Assembly: GCA_014607495.2 (NCBI GenBank)
Contig: CP053175.1
Location: 4,030,001-4,094,000 of the forward strand
From: Carposina sasakii
Lineage: Eukaryota > Arthropoda > Insecta > Lepidoptera > Carposinidae
Direction: 5' to 3'
Length of the DNA stretch: 64,000 bases
Translations under genes and position numbers: made by a program
Shown here: piece after piece, positions 52,101-63,843 of the stretch
How the letters are laid out: the number at the start of each line of letters is the position of its first letter
How positions within the stretch are numbered: the first letter of the stretch is position 1
Notes under the pieces: model-generated
Seen by the model: only the letters and a program-made list of their open reading frames with translations
Database searches by the model: none
What the model was told of the DNA's origin: nothing

Positions 52101-52997
52101 GTGTTAATGATGTTGGGTTTAGAAGAAAAAGACATTAAGTAAAGACAGCTAGTAAACCATAAATTACCTGCCAACTAAAAGAGTGATCAATGCCAAGTCA
52201 CTGATTGGGAAAACTTTGTACAGTTTTCAGATGAACAGTTTAACTCCTTTAAGCTTCCACTGAGGCGGTTTTAAGTTTTAGCTAAGTTGAGTTAAACTTT
52301 TAGTGTTGAGGCTTGTATGAGTAACTCTTAGTTGATAGTGTAATTAGATATCTTAAGCTAGACTTTCTAAATTGCCACTAAAAATATTGTTTTTCATGAT
52401 GTTGCTAATCAAATTCATCATTATGAGAATTGCATTAATATTGTTTTCGATATTTAGCCATGCCCATTTATTATTTATCTATAATAATGTGGGTATGATA
52501 AATATCGTCTATTATCCTCTAAGATATTGAGCAGAAGACATTAATAATTACACACACGGTATGAGATGAGCCTACTGCCGCTTTTTGAGTACAATTTATA
52601 TAGCATAGGGATCGGTGGCAAAACCAATGGAAAATATATTTGAGTCATTTTAAATAGGCCAAGTAAGCGGTTTCCGAACTACCGAAAAATCATCATTATG
52701 TTTAAAATATTATAGTATTTTTTCCTATAAACGAGTAATTGCTTTTTTTTCTCCGAATAGATCAAAAAATGAACAAAATAACTGAAATCCGCTTTTCTCT
52801 CTCAACCGTATGAAAAACAAGATTATATTTTAACAGTGTCACAACTTGGATCATTGGCAATATTTGATAGAAACTTGTGCTTTATAATAATGTATTATCA
52901 AACAAAATATTGCCCTTTTTCATTTTGAAACCCCTGTTTCTTCCAACTTAATAATATTAATGTATATTATTATATTATATACACACAACTGTGTCCC
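52101..52997. other. unassigned AT-rich stretch
   Basis: Nothing recognised. Confidence 0.3.
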
Positions 52998-53188
52998 TAA
53001 AATGCGGTAGTCATAAGAATCCTACAAGCATATTTAGCATATCGGAGCCAGATACGAGTATAATAGATCAGTGACAAGTTGCCAGCTCATCGCCTATGAG
53101 GACGCCTTTAAGATCCTTAGACGACTCTGACGACATGCACGGAATGACATGCCGCTAATAATATAGTTGAAGCCCCGCATCAGCACAT
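52998..53188 (+). repeat. repeat F, full-length copy
   Basis: GCGGTAGTCATAAGAATCCT to GTTGAAGCCCCGCATCAGCA, with GATCAGTGACAAGTTGCCAG. Confidence 0.7.
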
Positions 53189-53439
53189 AACTTTTTTCAA
53201 CTTTAACTATGACTCTAATTCACTGTGACTACACTGTGGCATCATCGAAATCCCGGCAAAACAGGACAGTTGTCAAGACTTATATTTCTCTCTGAAAGTC
53301 TTAGAAAGCCTTTAGTTTTCCCCGCCGTGACATTTCTCTGTACATATTAGTTCTCCGAAACTTTGCCGCAGCTTTGTCAGAGTGTAATAAGTGAAAACAC
53401 TGGCGGTTTTGGGTTCCCGAAGTCTTTTTAATAGCAGTT

Positions 53440-53545
53440 ATTTATATATTTTTACTCGATTGCGCCAGACGGAGGATTAAAGTATATTATGATGAATGAT
53501 ATATTTTTACTCGACTGCGCTAGACGGAGGGTTATGTTTTTCGAT
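53440..53545 (+). repeat. imperfect direct repeat
   Basis: ATATTTTTACTCGATTGCGC + CAGACGGAGGATTA, repeated as ATATTTTTACTCGACTGCGC + TAGACGGAGGGTTA about 58 bp later. Confidence 0.75.
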
Positions 53546-53574
53546 TGTATGTTTGTATGTACATAATTATGTAT

Positions 53575-53832
53575 AAGATGTTTTCAAAATTAGTGATTTG
53601 CTTTTGACACGAAACTAGGTAGGTAAAATGAAACAACTATCATTATGGGACCATCTTCGAAATAGTGAAAAAAATCAGCTGTTGCATACAATCTTGAATA
53701 ATTACTGCACTAAAATGTATGGAACAGCTGTTTCTTTCACTATTTCGGAGTTGGTCCCATACTGGAACTTGTTTCTTTTTACCTACCTAGTTTCATGTCA
53801 AAAGCAAATCAGTAATTTTGAAAACACCTTTA
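53575..53832. repeat. fold-back S
   Basis: Arms of ~120 nt: AAGATGTTTTCAAAATTAGT, GGTAGGTAAAATGAAACAA and CGAAATAGTGAAAAAAATCA on the left, mirrored by CACTATTTCGGAG, TTGTTTCTTTTTACCTACC and GTAATTTTGAAAACACCTT on the right. Moderate mismatch. Confidence 0.8.
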
Positions 53833-53858
53833 AATATTTTTTTGGCTCGCTCTAGAGC

Positions 53859-53995
53859 AGTGGTTCCTAAAGTGGTCCAAGTGGACCCCAGGGGTCCACA
53901 GGAGACTCGATGGGGGTCTACGTTGGCGTGAAAAAATGGGCGTTCATTATTAATTTGTATGTGGTCTATGAGAAAAAAAAGTTTGGGAACCCCTG
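53859..53995 (+). mobile_element. hAT-type MITE, 137 bp
   Basis: CAGTGGTTCCTAAAGTGG at the left and AAGTTTGGGAACCCCTG at the right form terminal inverted repeats. 8-bp direct repeats CTCTAGAG lie at 53851-53858 and 53996-54003. An 8-bp duplication plus a CAGTGGTT terminus is diagnostic of hAT elements. Confidence 0.88.
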
Positions 53996-54159
53996 CTCTA
54001 GAGCCTTAATGGGTTACATTTGAGTTACAGTTAGAGTATAGATTAGATTTGTCTTAATCGTGAAAGTGACACTGGATCAAAATTTTTGTTGAGCTAGTTT
54101 TAGATTTTATTTGTGACCAACCATAGCTTTTTTTTTATAAAAGGTGCCGTATAAATAAT

Positions 54160-54184
54160 TTCTTTCTTTCTTTCTTTCTTTCTA
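54160..54184 (+). repeat. (TTTC)n microsatellite
   Basis: About six TTTC units. Confidence 0.9.
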
Positions 54185-54721
54185 TTCATCAAAATATAAA
54201 ACTTTTTCTCTAAAAACTCTCGTGTTTTTCTCTTGTTGCTCTGCAAAAAAGTAATCAAATCTAAATAATTTTACGTTGACTATAAAACTATTTCATATAG
54301 AGCATATCCTTTTCGGGCATAAATATACCATAATCTAACTAAATCATAACGAATCTTAAGGGTATTACCGAGTCGTTCAAAATCTTTTGATAATATGGAC
54401 AACATAGTAACAACACGAAAACATGTCAGTAAATGCTACTTATAAATTGACAGGTTTTTAAATAGCAAGCTTCTAACTGCCACTACGGAATTCCAGCTTC
54501 TCACCAATAATTCCATCTTCGATAAAATATAATTTTCCAAAGACTTAAAACTCTTAGATTGTTTTAGAACTTATAACACCTTTCTGTGAGAATCTGGAGA
54601 AAATACAAAGAAGATAGGCGGTAATTGATGAAACTTGTAACTGTCAGTACATTACGCAGCGCAATATTAACCAATAACTGGCTAGTATTTTGCATACCGT
54701 CCGTTATCCGACGGCCATATT
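54185..54721. other. unassigned stretch
   Basis: Nothing recognised. Confidence 0.3.
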
Positions 54722-55122
54722 ATCCTTACTAATATTATAAATGCGAAAGTAACTCTGTCTGTCTGTCTGGCTTTCACGCCAAAACTACTAAACCGATTGA
54801 AATGAAATTTAATACACAGATAGTCTAGAGCAGTGGTTCCCAAAGTGGTCCAGATGGACCCCCAGGGGTCCACAGGAGACTCAGTGGGGGTCTACGTTAA
54901 TGTGAAAAAATGGAGGTTCACAATTAATTTGTATATGGTGTAGGCCTGTAGAGGGTCTACCAGAACCAGTTAACTTTTAAAAGGGGTCTATGAGTAAAAA
55001 AAGTTTGGGATCCTCTGGTCTAGAGCCTGAAAAAGGACATAGGCTACTTTTTATCCTTGGAAAATATTTTTATCCTGGATAAAATCGACCTTTTTTCTGT
55101 AGTCCACGCGGACGCTAGTTTT
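54722..55122 (-). mobile_element. RTE-like tail split by a hAT MITE
   Basis: CCTTACTAATATTATAAATG at the 3' side. The sequence resumes after the insert with AGGACATAGGCTACTTTTTA and GTAGTCCACGCGGACGC. Confidence 0.75.
54831..55017 (+). mobile_element. hAT-type MITE, 187 bp, nested
   Basis: CAGTGGTTCCCAAAGTGG to AAGTTTGGGATCCTCTG. 8-bp direct repeats GTCTAGAG at 54823-54830 and 55018-55025. Longer than the 53859 copy by a TAGGCCTGTAGAGGGTCTAC segment. Confidence 0.9.
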
Positions 55123-55483
55123 CTATGCAAACGTTGTTGTTATTAGGCCATCTCCTTCTGGTAATTTCTTCATTGAGAAAATACTTTTCTTTCAAAGATG
55201 GATACAAAAACTAAGTACTTATCGACGTTGTGCCAAACTTGCTAATCTAACTGGATCGACCAAACTTTACACTTAGATAAATAAATTATTATTTTTCTGT
55301 ACCAAGATTTTTTTCTAACCTGTCATGGAGAAAATAGGAGATATTGCAATTTGATCGTAAGTTTATACGGGGTTATATTATATTATTGTTTTATTCAAAA
55401 GATAAATAACCTACAGCTATCTGATTATCATAGATTTTATTGTAATTCACTACATTATAAATTTTCCTAATGTTCAAATTAAG
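55123..55483. other. unassigned stretch
   Basis: Nothing recognised. Confidence 0.3.
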
Positions 55484-55732
55484 CGTGGTGCCGGCAGAGT
55501 AGAATTCGTACCACCCATTTCTGTCCGTGGGTATCGTATGAGGCGATTTAGGGTTTCTGGGAGGTGGGCTGCAGCGCCTCCCGTGTTGACAACATAGTCT
55601 AAAGTACAAACTGCGGTCACCAACCCGCCTGCCCAGCGTGGTGACTATGGTCAAATACCCCCCATGGCAGTCTTGTGGCCTGCCCTGGGGGAGGTCTACG
55701 TCCAGCAGTGGACTGCAATAGGCTGGTGATAA
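55484..55732 (+). mobile_element. element C, full length
   Basis: Starts GCGTGGTGCCGGCAGAG and ends TGGACTGCAATAGGCTGG, then a tail of GATAATATGATTAC units. No clear target duplication. Confidence 0.82.
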
Positions 55733-56847
55733 TATGATTACAATATGATTACAAGGTTTATATCCTGTATTAAACTTAATACAATAATATCAATTCCTCC
55801 TACATTTCGAAACAAACTGGAAACGGTAAGAAACAGCCAATAAAATAGAGCGTTTTATACTCTGTAGATTACCGACGGACACTTAAACCGATTTATAAGC
55901 CCGAGGTTTGATCTTATCTGGGTAATCCTGCCATCTATTGTCTGGTGGAATGAACTACGGTCTTTTTTCAACTTCACTACAGTTTTGTTTCCATTGAGTG
56001 AGCATTTTAGATGCGTAACTTTAGTTTATCTTGGATTGTAGTATTTTATGATAGTAAGAGGAACATTTTTTATATAATTATATTTTTAAAGCGCCATATT
56101 GTATTATTTATTTGCGTGAATTAATTTTAAAAAATTATTATAGTACTCGTAGTAGGCAGGTACAAATTTTATTTCTTTGCGTCGGCTTTTTCGTAGCTTG
56201 CTACGAATTCGTAGCCTTACTACGGTCGGCGTGGATCAATCTCTGCATATGTTACAGTCAATTTCTATAAATGATCTTGAAAGATTTTTTGCATATCTCA
56301 GATTTAATCTTCAATAGTTTTCATTTAAAATTTCAAATTAGGAATAAAAAATCCGAGATTCTCTTTCATCTCTCGTATTGAAATTGGCCGTATATGAATA
56401 TTAAAAGTGAGAAGAGTCAGGGCATTCTGCTTAAAGTTTTCTAGGAGTAAAAACTATCCAGCTCACAAAAAACTACCTTTATCTTTAGAAATCCTTGATT
56501 GACACAGTCTAAGGAGATGCTATTAACTTAATCCTGCCATCTATTGCCTGCCCAATAAACTACCATGTTTTTTCAACTTCGATCGAGTGCTCGTTTAACT
56601 ATTAGTCAAGATGGACAGTGAGTAGTGACTAATGGCTTTCGGCACTTAAAAATGTTGTTTTTTTTTTAATTCCATACCAGGCATAGGGTTTCTGCTATTA
56701 ATAATGTTTATATGTTTATGTCCGTACAATTTTGTTCATTTTATGTACTACTTCTTTTTGTATTGGCCCACCATATGTTTTATATTAAAATACACAGCCC
56801 AAAATGTTTACTTTTCTACTTTAAATTACATAAAATTGAAATTTTTC
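55733..56847. other. unassigned stretch
   Basis: AT-rich, nothing recognised. The region just before 56848 is not recognisably LINE. Confidence 0.3.
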
Positions 56848-57132
56848 CGCAGACGTACAAAGATCACCGACATAGCTCAACGGTCCAGCAAGCTGAAGTG
56901 GCAATGGGCAGGGCACATATCTCGAAGAACTGATGGCCGATGGAGTCGGAAAGTTCTAGAGTGGATACCACGTATCGGCAAGCGCAGTGTGGGAAGGCCA
57001 CCCGCGAGGTGGACGGATGACCTGGCCTAGGTTGCGGGCGTCGGTTGGATGCAGGCTGCTTCCGACCGGTCGGAGTGGAGGTTGTTGGGGGAGGCCTATG
57101 TCCAACAGTGGACTTCTCAGGGCTGTAAATGA
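56848..57132 (+). pseudogene. endonuclease-RT C-terminus (family E) with one nonsense codon
   Basis: RRRTKITDIAQRSSKLKW, QWAGHISRRTDGRWSRKV, LEWIPRIGKRSVGRPPARW, TDDLA, then TAG at 57028-57030 and on in the same frame VAGVGWMQAASDRSEWRL, LGEAYVQQWTSQG to TGA at 57130-57132. The W..GH(I), GRPPxRW and YVQQW blocks are characteristic of these LINE C-termini. One stop and no frameshift in 95 codons means recent inactivation or 5'-truncated insertion of a nearly intact copy. It ends within 15 bp of a short AATGATGAA tail. Confidence 0.8.
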
Positions 57133-58289
57133 TGAAATTTTTTATGACATAATTTTTTAAACGAAGCTTTGACTTCCTCCAAAAAGAGCTTTACTATCCG
57201 TTTCTTAACTTCATCATCAGATCTCTCATTTACATATTATATAAATTACATTATTCAATAATCAATACTCTGTAAAAATCAAAACATAGACTACTCGTGT
57301 CATTAATTATTTTGGATAGGTGTGGTCAATATAATAATATGACCAACTCGAAAGCATACCATTTAAAACTATTTACCATAATGTATTTATCGGAGTTCTA
57401 AGGTAACACATTAGAACATTATGAAGAAAATTTTAAAACGGATTCATAACCTCTCCTTTTGTCGGTTTAAAACAACTTTTTCCTGGGTCAGTTCGTAAAT
57501 AAACCCCACAACTAAAACCCACCGTGAAATGCACGACAAGTATCGATTCGTCAGACTGTCACATTGTGTCACCTGACACTACAAACTAAAGAGCAACCAC
57601 GAGAGGTCGCCACTTACTACGCTACACTAACTTTCCTCTATATTTTCATATGTAGTTCCAACTTTGTCCACTTTCATTTTGGTAGTTTTTGGGGCTTACT
57701 GCCGTTTATTAAGTAAGCTTATTGTACCTTCGACGAATGATATAATATGGACAGGCTTTTACACGCTAGTGGGATTGGCTTCCAATATTGTGAAGCAAGA
57801 AAATTATTTACTTATTTGTTTATTTATTTAGTTAAAAGGTCTTAAATAAAACAGTGTAAATAAAAAAGATAGTATAGTATATAATACTTAATTTATAATA
57901 CTATAATATAGTTTTATATTATATAGTTTTATATTCAATATTTAATCGTTTTACTCAATATTAAGGTATACCTACCTGTCTTGCAACTTGTCTTAAGTAT
58001 CGAATTAGTAAAAGAATTCAAGTGCTGCATTTATAATTTTTTAAATTATGTAATGCAACGTTCAACGTTTGTATTTTTAATTAATTAATAATCATTACCA
58101 TCATAAACCCATTTATACTCTTAAAGAGGTTATATTATAAACTAAACATGTCAACAAATTTATTTTCGTTAACAACCAAGCCATACCAAGCGCTTTTTAG
58201 GGTACTACGATTAGTTCATAAAGTGTCACATGAAATATTCCAATCGTGGGTTCAAATCAAGATTGCGTGGTTATGATATTATTAGACTT
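57133..58289. other. unassigned AT-rich stretch
   Basis: TATA-type dinucleotide-rich part at 57860-57960. Nothing else recognised. Confidence 0.3.
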
Positions 58290-58424
58290 ACAGCCAGTTG
58301 CACCAAAATTTAATTTATTTTACGAATTAAGTTTTACGTATTACGTTTACTATTCAGTTACTATTACGAATTCGTAAATGTACGTTGTACCAAAAAAAAC
58401 AGTAAAAGTATCCGTAAAATGGTA

Positions 58425-58475
58425 GATTTTTACTACTATGGTAGTTTTTTACTACTATGGTAGTTTTTAATTTTA
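58425..58475 (+). repeat. short tandem TTTTACTACTATGGTAG repeat
   Basis: Two adjacent copies of TTTTTACTACTATGGTAG within a degenerate region of TTACG/CGTAA words (58320-58480) that may be an old MITE. Confidence 0.6.
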
Positions 58476-58479
58476 CATA

Positions 58480-59012
58480 TAGAAAGACCTGATAATCTGG
58501 TCAACCTGTCGGCTGTTTCAGTTTTCGGTGGGAAAAGCTAGAAGAGAGCGGGTGTAATTTTCTTGTAAAAATCAAAATTTATTTGTAAATAGCTTGCATG
58601 TGTCCGTAAAGTGATGTTTTCTGGGAGATTAGTTATATTTTGTTTACTTGTGATGTAATTCTAGTACATGTTCATGGTTTTACTCGGTAAGCTAAGTTAA
58701 ACTTTAGTCGGAATACGATCTCTTCATGGGCTCATGTAGGTAGGTAAGTTGTCTCTGCGATTCTTTTTGATTTTGACTAATTTTACACTCGTTTTGAGGA
58801 TTTTCCCGACGTTTCCATCCATCATCATTATCATTCATCATAAATTCAGAATTCATTTTACTAAAGACAATGGCTGTATATTATAGTACGAGTATATGTA
58901 TGGGCTTAGTTCCCCACGTCTTTCCTTCGGGATAAACCAAACCAAGTAATAAACGTTTTCTACCCTCCAGAACCTCCAAACAATAATATTATTTATATTG
59001 AAACAATAAAGA
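58480..59012. other. unassigned stretch
   Basis: Nothing recognised. Confidence 0.3.
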
Positions 59013-59078
59013 AAGTCAGTAGAGAGATAAGAGGGCCTTGGTGTTTTGTAGATATAAATAAATAAACAAATTATGTAC

Positions 59079-59377
59079 TAGTGGCAGCCAGCGACTCCGT
59101 CCGCGTGGACTACAGACAAAAAACAAAATGTCGAAATTATCCGGGATAAAAACATTTTCCCGGGATAAAAAGTAGCCTATAATCGAAACGGTTCAGCCGT
59201 TTCTGAGATTAGCGTGCACAGATGCACAGACAAACAGACAAACCGACATACAGACAAAGATTCCAAAAATCGTCGTTTTGGGTCCTATTACGTTGATAAA
59301 GGTCTCCTATAATATTTTTTCTCATATATCTTCCATGTACAGACAGCGATCCGTTACATTTTTATTATATGTATAGA
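59079..59377 (+). mobile_element. repeat P, copy 2
   Basis: ACTCCGTCCGCGTGGACTAC, GTTCAGCCGTTTCTGAGATT, CAGACAAACAGACAAACC and TTCCATGTACAGACAGCGAT, ending ATTATATGTATAGAT. A broken D fragment (59013-59050) sits just upstream. Confidence 0.8.
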
Positions 59378-59402
59378 TTACGTGTACACTCTTGTGTTAC
59401 CT

Positions 59403-59780
59403 ATACAGGGTGTTTTTTTGTGGCCACCTTTAACGAAGGGTACGTATTCTATACATGAAATAAAGTAAATTTATGCCAAAAGAAATGCTGGGATTTTTTT
59501 TTTTTTTAATTTTTTAATTCCTTGATCGTGCGAAATTTATAGTGTCTAGTGTTTATGTTAGTTTTTTTATAGACAGATATTAATTATTTTTCGTAAAAAA
59601 TCCTGCTACGCGCGTCTATGTGCATTTATGCAGAAAAACGCAGTCTATTTACTCAACTTTGGACCCTAATATTTTGGAAACCAGACACTTCCCAGGTATG
59701 CTTCCATGGAGAAAAATGATCGTGATGATGAGGAGATTCCGTAGTTTTCGGGAACGTTGACGACCAAAAATCACCCTGTA
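59403..59780 (+). mobile_element. family A MITE, young subfamily copy 1
   Basis: TACAGGGTGTTTTTTTGTGG to AAAAATCACCCTGTA. Confidence 0.88.
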
Positions 59781-59788
59781 TAGATAAT

Positions 59789-59983
59789 CTATACTAATAA
59801 TATTATAAAGCTGGAGAGTTTGTTTGTTTGTTTGAACGCGCTAATCTCAGGAACTACTAGTCTAATTTGAAAAATTCTTTTAGTGTTAGAATAGCCATTT
59901 ATCTAGGAAGGTTATACCTGCCTCGGCTTCGCACGGGTGTAATTCCCCCTCACATGGACTAAGTAGTGAGTGGCCGCTAGTTT
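59789..59983 (-). mobile_element. retro tail U
   Basis: TACTAATAATATTATAAAGC at the 3' side, GCGCTAATCTCAGGAACTAC, and TGCCTCGGCTTCGCACGGGT at the 5' side. A common lepidopteran tail pattern. Confidence 0.6.
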
Positions 59984-60299
59984 TAATATAAAACTTGAAA
60001 TACGCTATGCCTACCCTGAATGGGATTACAAACTTGATTTCAGAAGCCAGAATAAATTAGGTAGATTCAGTAAAATCGTCTCGATCTCAAAGTAATTACA
60101 AACTTACTCATTAGGTGGTTGGAATGTTAAGTATTTACTTTCAATCAGCAGCCAAAAGCCTTCACGAAGATGTCGATATAATAGATGTGACGCTAATTCA
60201 AACCATTAAAAAAATCTATATGTACATCCATACATCATCATGTTACATACAAGTGACGCCCATTATCCCCAAAGATGTTGGGCAGAAGTGAGCAAATTA

Positions 60300-60678
60300 T
60301 ACAGGATGTTTTTTTGTGGCCACCTTTAACGAAGGATACGTACTCTATACATGAAATAAAGTAAGTTTATGCCAAAAAAAATGCTGGGAACTTTTTTTTT
60401 TTTTAATTTAAATTCCTTGACCGTGCGAAATTTATAGTGTCTAGTGTTTATGTTAGTTTTTTTATAGACAGATATTAATTATTTTTCGTGAAAAAATCCT
60501 GCTACGCGCGTCTATGTGCATTTATGCAGAAAAACGCAGTCTATTTACTCAACTTTGGACCCTAATATTTTGGAAACTAGACACTTCCCAGGTATGCTTC
60601 CATGGAGAAAAATGATCGTGATGATGAGGAGATTCCGTAGTTTTCGGGAACGTTGACGACCAAAATTATCAACCTGTA
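60300..60678 (+). mobile_element. family A MITE, young subfamily copy 2
   Basis: TACAGGATGTTTTTTTGTGG to CAAAATTATCAACCTGTA. Shares many private variants with 59403. Confidence 0.87.
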
Positions 60679-61029
60679 CAGTCACTTTTACCAGTTAGCC
60701 TATTAAGTCTCATGTGGTACCTATACATTATGTTCTTATAGCTTAACATACTCCTATTGTTACAATCTGAATAGCCTCGGCATTGATGAAACAGTATCTC
60801 GTCTAATTTTATGTAATAGATTGTCGCTGCCATCAGTACTTGTTTCTGAATTCAGACTAGATATCTTTGTTGTGAAAGTCGAAACTTAAATTACTTTACA
60901 AGTAAACAAACGTTTCAACTCTGTTTACATTTTATTAAATTTAAACTCGATCTCTAACTAATCTCAATTTACTAATAAACTTGATAGTGTTCTTCATACA
61001 GGCTAAGCAACTTTACGTTTTACTCTACC
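60679..61029. other. unassigned stretch
   Basis: A possible decayed B end (TAGCTTAACATACTCCTATT at 60740) and nothing else. Confidence 0.3.
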
Positions 61030-61158
61030 TCTGCTAATGCAAGACTTCACAAGAAAACATCAACTGCATCTTCTTCTGTTCATGTTGTAAGACTAGCTAA
61101 AGAATCACTTTAATGAACCACGGTTTCGTAAAGGGTTGCAACGAAAAAACACCTGTAT
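61030..61158 (-). repeat. F fragment followed by an A fragment
   Basis: F: ACATCAACTGCATCTTCTTC at 61057-61080. A left end reversed: GGTTGCAACGAAAAAACACC at 61135-61154. Confidence 0.5.
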
Positions 61159-61274
61159 AAAGTTCAATAAACTAATAAACTCCTGGTCTTGCAGCATATT
61201 CTAATTATTGCAAGATGAGATGCATGCTCAATAGCAAGCTTACCTCTATAAGATAAAACTTGACAAAAAACTTT

Positions 61275-61575
61275 TTTTTTTATATAATTAATAGGCTTAC
61301 GCTTGACCACAATGCGCCTGATGGTAAGCACCATTGCAGTCTAAGATGGAGCGCGCTTGCCTAAAAGAAACCGGTTCACTCTCGCCTTGAAGACTGCAAG
61401 ATTATAGTTCACGGGGAACAGGGATTCAGGCAGGAAGTTCACCTTGACGTTTCCCTGGTCGTCCGGTGGTAGAAGGGTGCTGGGAGAATTAGATGAAATT
61501 AGCCAACCTACCCTTATAAGATAGTCGCAATATGTCACTCCTTCTTCATCCGCGACATACGACATACCCGATCGC
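61275..61575 (-). pseudogene. LINE ORF2 C-terminus and 3' end
   Basis: On the minus strand: [56 protein letters not shown] and a stop, then a ~65-bp 3' UTR and a poly(A)-like run. An F-x-x-x-Y-N...F-K-x-R-V-x-R-x-L-L ending is typical of the C-terminus of lepidopteran CR1/Rex-like RT ORFs (recalled). Only ~74 codons remain, so it is strongly 5'-truncated. Confidence 0.6.
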
Positions 61576-62102
61576 GGATTTCATATAAAATGATTTATTG
61601 CACTGTACCTAAATATGGTGTAATACCGTTTTATTTCGAATTTGAACACTAGGTTGATAGGGTTTAATGATAACACTATTACAACCCAGAACTACATTTC
61701 AATGCATTTTGTTTGTATAAGCGTAGTCAGTATTATAGATATAGTCTTGTCTATATATTTATTTACGCTACGAACTGCAACATAACTTTTTTATATTTTT
61801 ACACTTCCTTTTCTGACCTTATCCTTTCATTCCGTCTTTGAAGGACTACAAAATGGAAAAAATAAAGTAACACGGTACACGGGCTACTAATCTATACAGA
61901 TTGCTTTATTGTAGTCAACTTTTCCGAATATTGCGCATTCTCCTCATTCTCGTCACGAACATTTTTCTCCACGGAAGCATACCGGGAAGTTATCAGAATT
62001 GCACAAAGATTCGTCTTTTCCTAGTAATAAAATCAGCGAAAGGCCGAATGCCCGAGTCATTAAGAAATTTATTATATCCGCCTATTGGCCCTGTATTGAT
62101 AC
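61576..62102. other. mostly unassigned, with an A fragment
   Basis: A reversed piece of A at 61921-61990 (AACATTTTTCTCCACGGAAG, CATACCGGGAAGT). Confidence 0.4.
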
Positions 62103-62267
62103 GAGTATAGGGCTTCACTAGAATAGTCTTGTGCATGTAAAAATCAACTCAGGGCATTCTATCAGGCGACGATCTGCTCGTAGCAACTTGTCACTGATGA
62201 TTTACATGGTGCTGCTGTGCTAAACGTGGATATAGCATCTCCTTTGTGATCCTGCAGTTCTGGGTAC
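62103..62267 (-). repeat. repeat F, full-length reversed
   Basis: GGGCTTCACTAGAATAG to CCTTTGTGATCCTGCAGTTC. Confidence 0.7.
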
Positions 62268-62324
62268 TTACGTTTACTTGGACTAATTCCGTCATGCACT
62301 GCAGTTAAACACGGTAGGTTCTTA

Positions 62325-62500
62325 AAAGCTTATCAACTACTTGCTGCCCGCGACTTCATCCTCGTGGACTACAGAATGCCTATGTCCTTCTTCGTACTCA
62401 CAATTACTATCGTATGTATCCAAAATTTTAAGTAGGTTGATTGAGGAAATAACGCGTGAAGGTAACAAATGAACAAACTTACTATCGCATATAATATAAT
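62325..62500 (+). mobile_element. RTE-like tail, subtype 2
   Basis: GCTGCCCGCGACTTCATCC, TATGTCCTTCTTCGTACTCA and CAAATGAACAAACTTACTAT. Partner of 2618. Confidence 0.65.
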
Positions 62501-62904
62501 TATATACCTCGAGTAATACCATACAACTGTCATTAGCATTAGCAGATCTTCCAGGAATTGGCAATAAGTCAATTCAAAAGATATCAATGTTAAAGTTTCT
62601 CAGAAGAGTCTAGTAGCTCGTCTGCACTAACACCAAGTTTTTCCCTTTTTAATTTACCCGCACCTCGTTTGTGGGAGAGAAAATATTTTTAAAGGAAAAT
62701 ATTCCCTTTTACAGTTACCCTTGTCAAGTTAATGAGCGACATCTATTATGTTTTTCGTTCGACATTTTTAATAGTTGCAGATAGTGTGAGATTTTCTCTC
62801 GACATTATTTAGACTCATAAGACGGGCGCACATAAAATAGTTTTTATTGCGTAGGCAACATGAATACATTATAGGTATACACTCGATTTTTACCCAAATA
62901 GCGT
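62501..62904. other. unassigned stretch
   Basis: Nothing recognised. Confidence 0.3.
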
Positions 62905-63000
62905 ACCCATAATTGCAGAATCATAAAGGAGATCCACATATTGCGTAACGAAATTGACATAATTATGATCGCTGACAAATTGTTAGTTTGTCGCTTAGTT
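62905..63000 (+). repeat. repeat F, diverged 5' half
   Basis: GCAGAATCATAAAGGAGATC and TGATCGCTGACAAATTGTTA. Confidence 0.5.
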
Positions 63001-63114
63001 TAATTTTTGGGGTATTATTACGTTTAATACAATAATCATTTATGTTTTCTGTATGTAAAATAAATAATAATAAAAAAAAATTGTGACATGTGAAAAATAA
63101 GACATGATGAATTA

Positions 63115-63246
63115 CGGACCGCCGACGAATTTCATCAAAGTAGATGTGAGCGAAAGAGGTGTGTCAGGATCATGGCAAATAGAGATCCGTGATCGCTTCT
63201 CTGCCTGACCCTCCGGGAAAGAGGCGTGATTTTATATAAGTATGTA
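63115..63246 (+). mobile_element. repeat V (LINE tail)
   Basis: GGTGTGTCAGGATCATGGCA, CTGACCCTCCGGGAAAGAGG and CGTGATTTTATATAAGTATG. Confidence 0.55.
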
Positions 63247-63496
63247 TAGATAATATGTGGTAATAAAAATAATGGTAGAATTAATATTTATTGGATTCAC
63301 ATAGAAACTATATTTAAATTTAGGAGACAAGACAGGTTAACGGTACAGATTCTTTATTATCTTGGGCATGCGAAGACTGTTCCCTTTTGATCTGCAAAAC
63401 ACAAAACACAGAACATTTTAAGAGTATACTCTTTCAACATGATTTTAAATTTTAAAACCAATGTATGTATGCATCTACTGTAAATATATTACACAT
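63247..63496. other. unassigned stretch
   Basis: Nothing recognised. Confidence 0.3.
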
Positions 63497-63842
63497 TAGT
63501 GGACGCCCGCGACTCCGTCCACGTGGACTACAGAAAAAACAAAATGTCGAAATTATCCAGTCGAAATTATAAAAACATTTTCCTGGGATAAAAAGTAACC
63601 TATATGTTAAGTGGGACCTGTCAGAATATATTCCCGAAAACTGCATCGAAATCGCTTCAGCCGTTTCTGAGATTAGCGTGCACAAACGCACAGACAAACC
63701 GGCAAACAGACAAACAGACAAAAATTCCAAAAATCATCGTTTTGGGTTCTATTGCATTGATAAAGGTCTCCTATAATATTTTTTCTAATATATCTTCCAT
63801 GTACAGACAGCGATCCGTTACATATTTATTATATGTATAGAT
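63497..63842 (+). mobile_element. repeat P, copy 3
   Basis: GTGGACGCCCGCGACTCC to ATTATATGTATAGAT. Contains a short internal duplication CGAAATTAT (63547 and 63563). Confidence 0.8.
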
Positions 63843-63843
63843 A

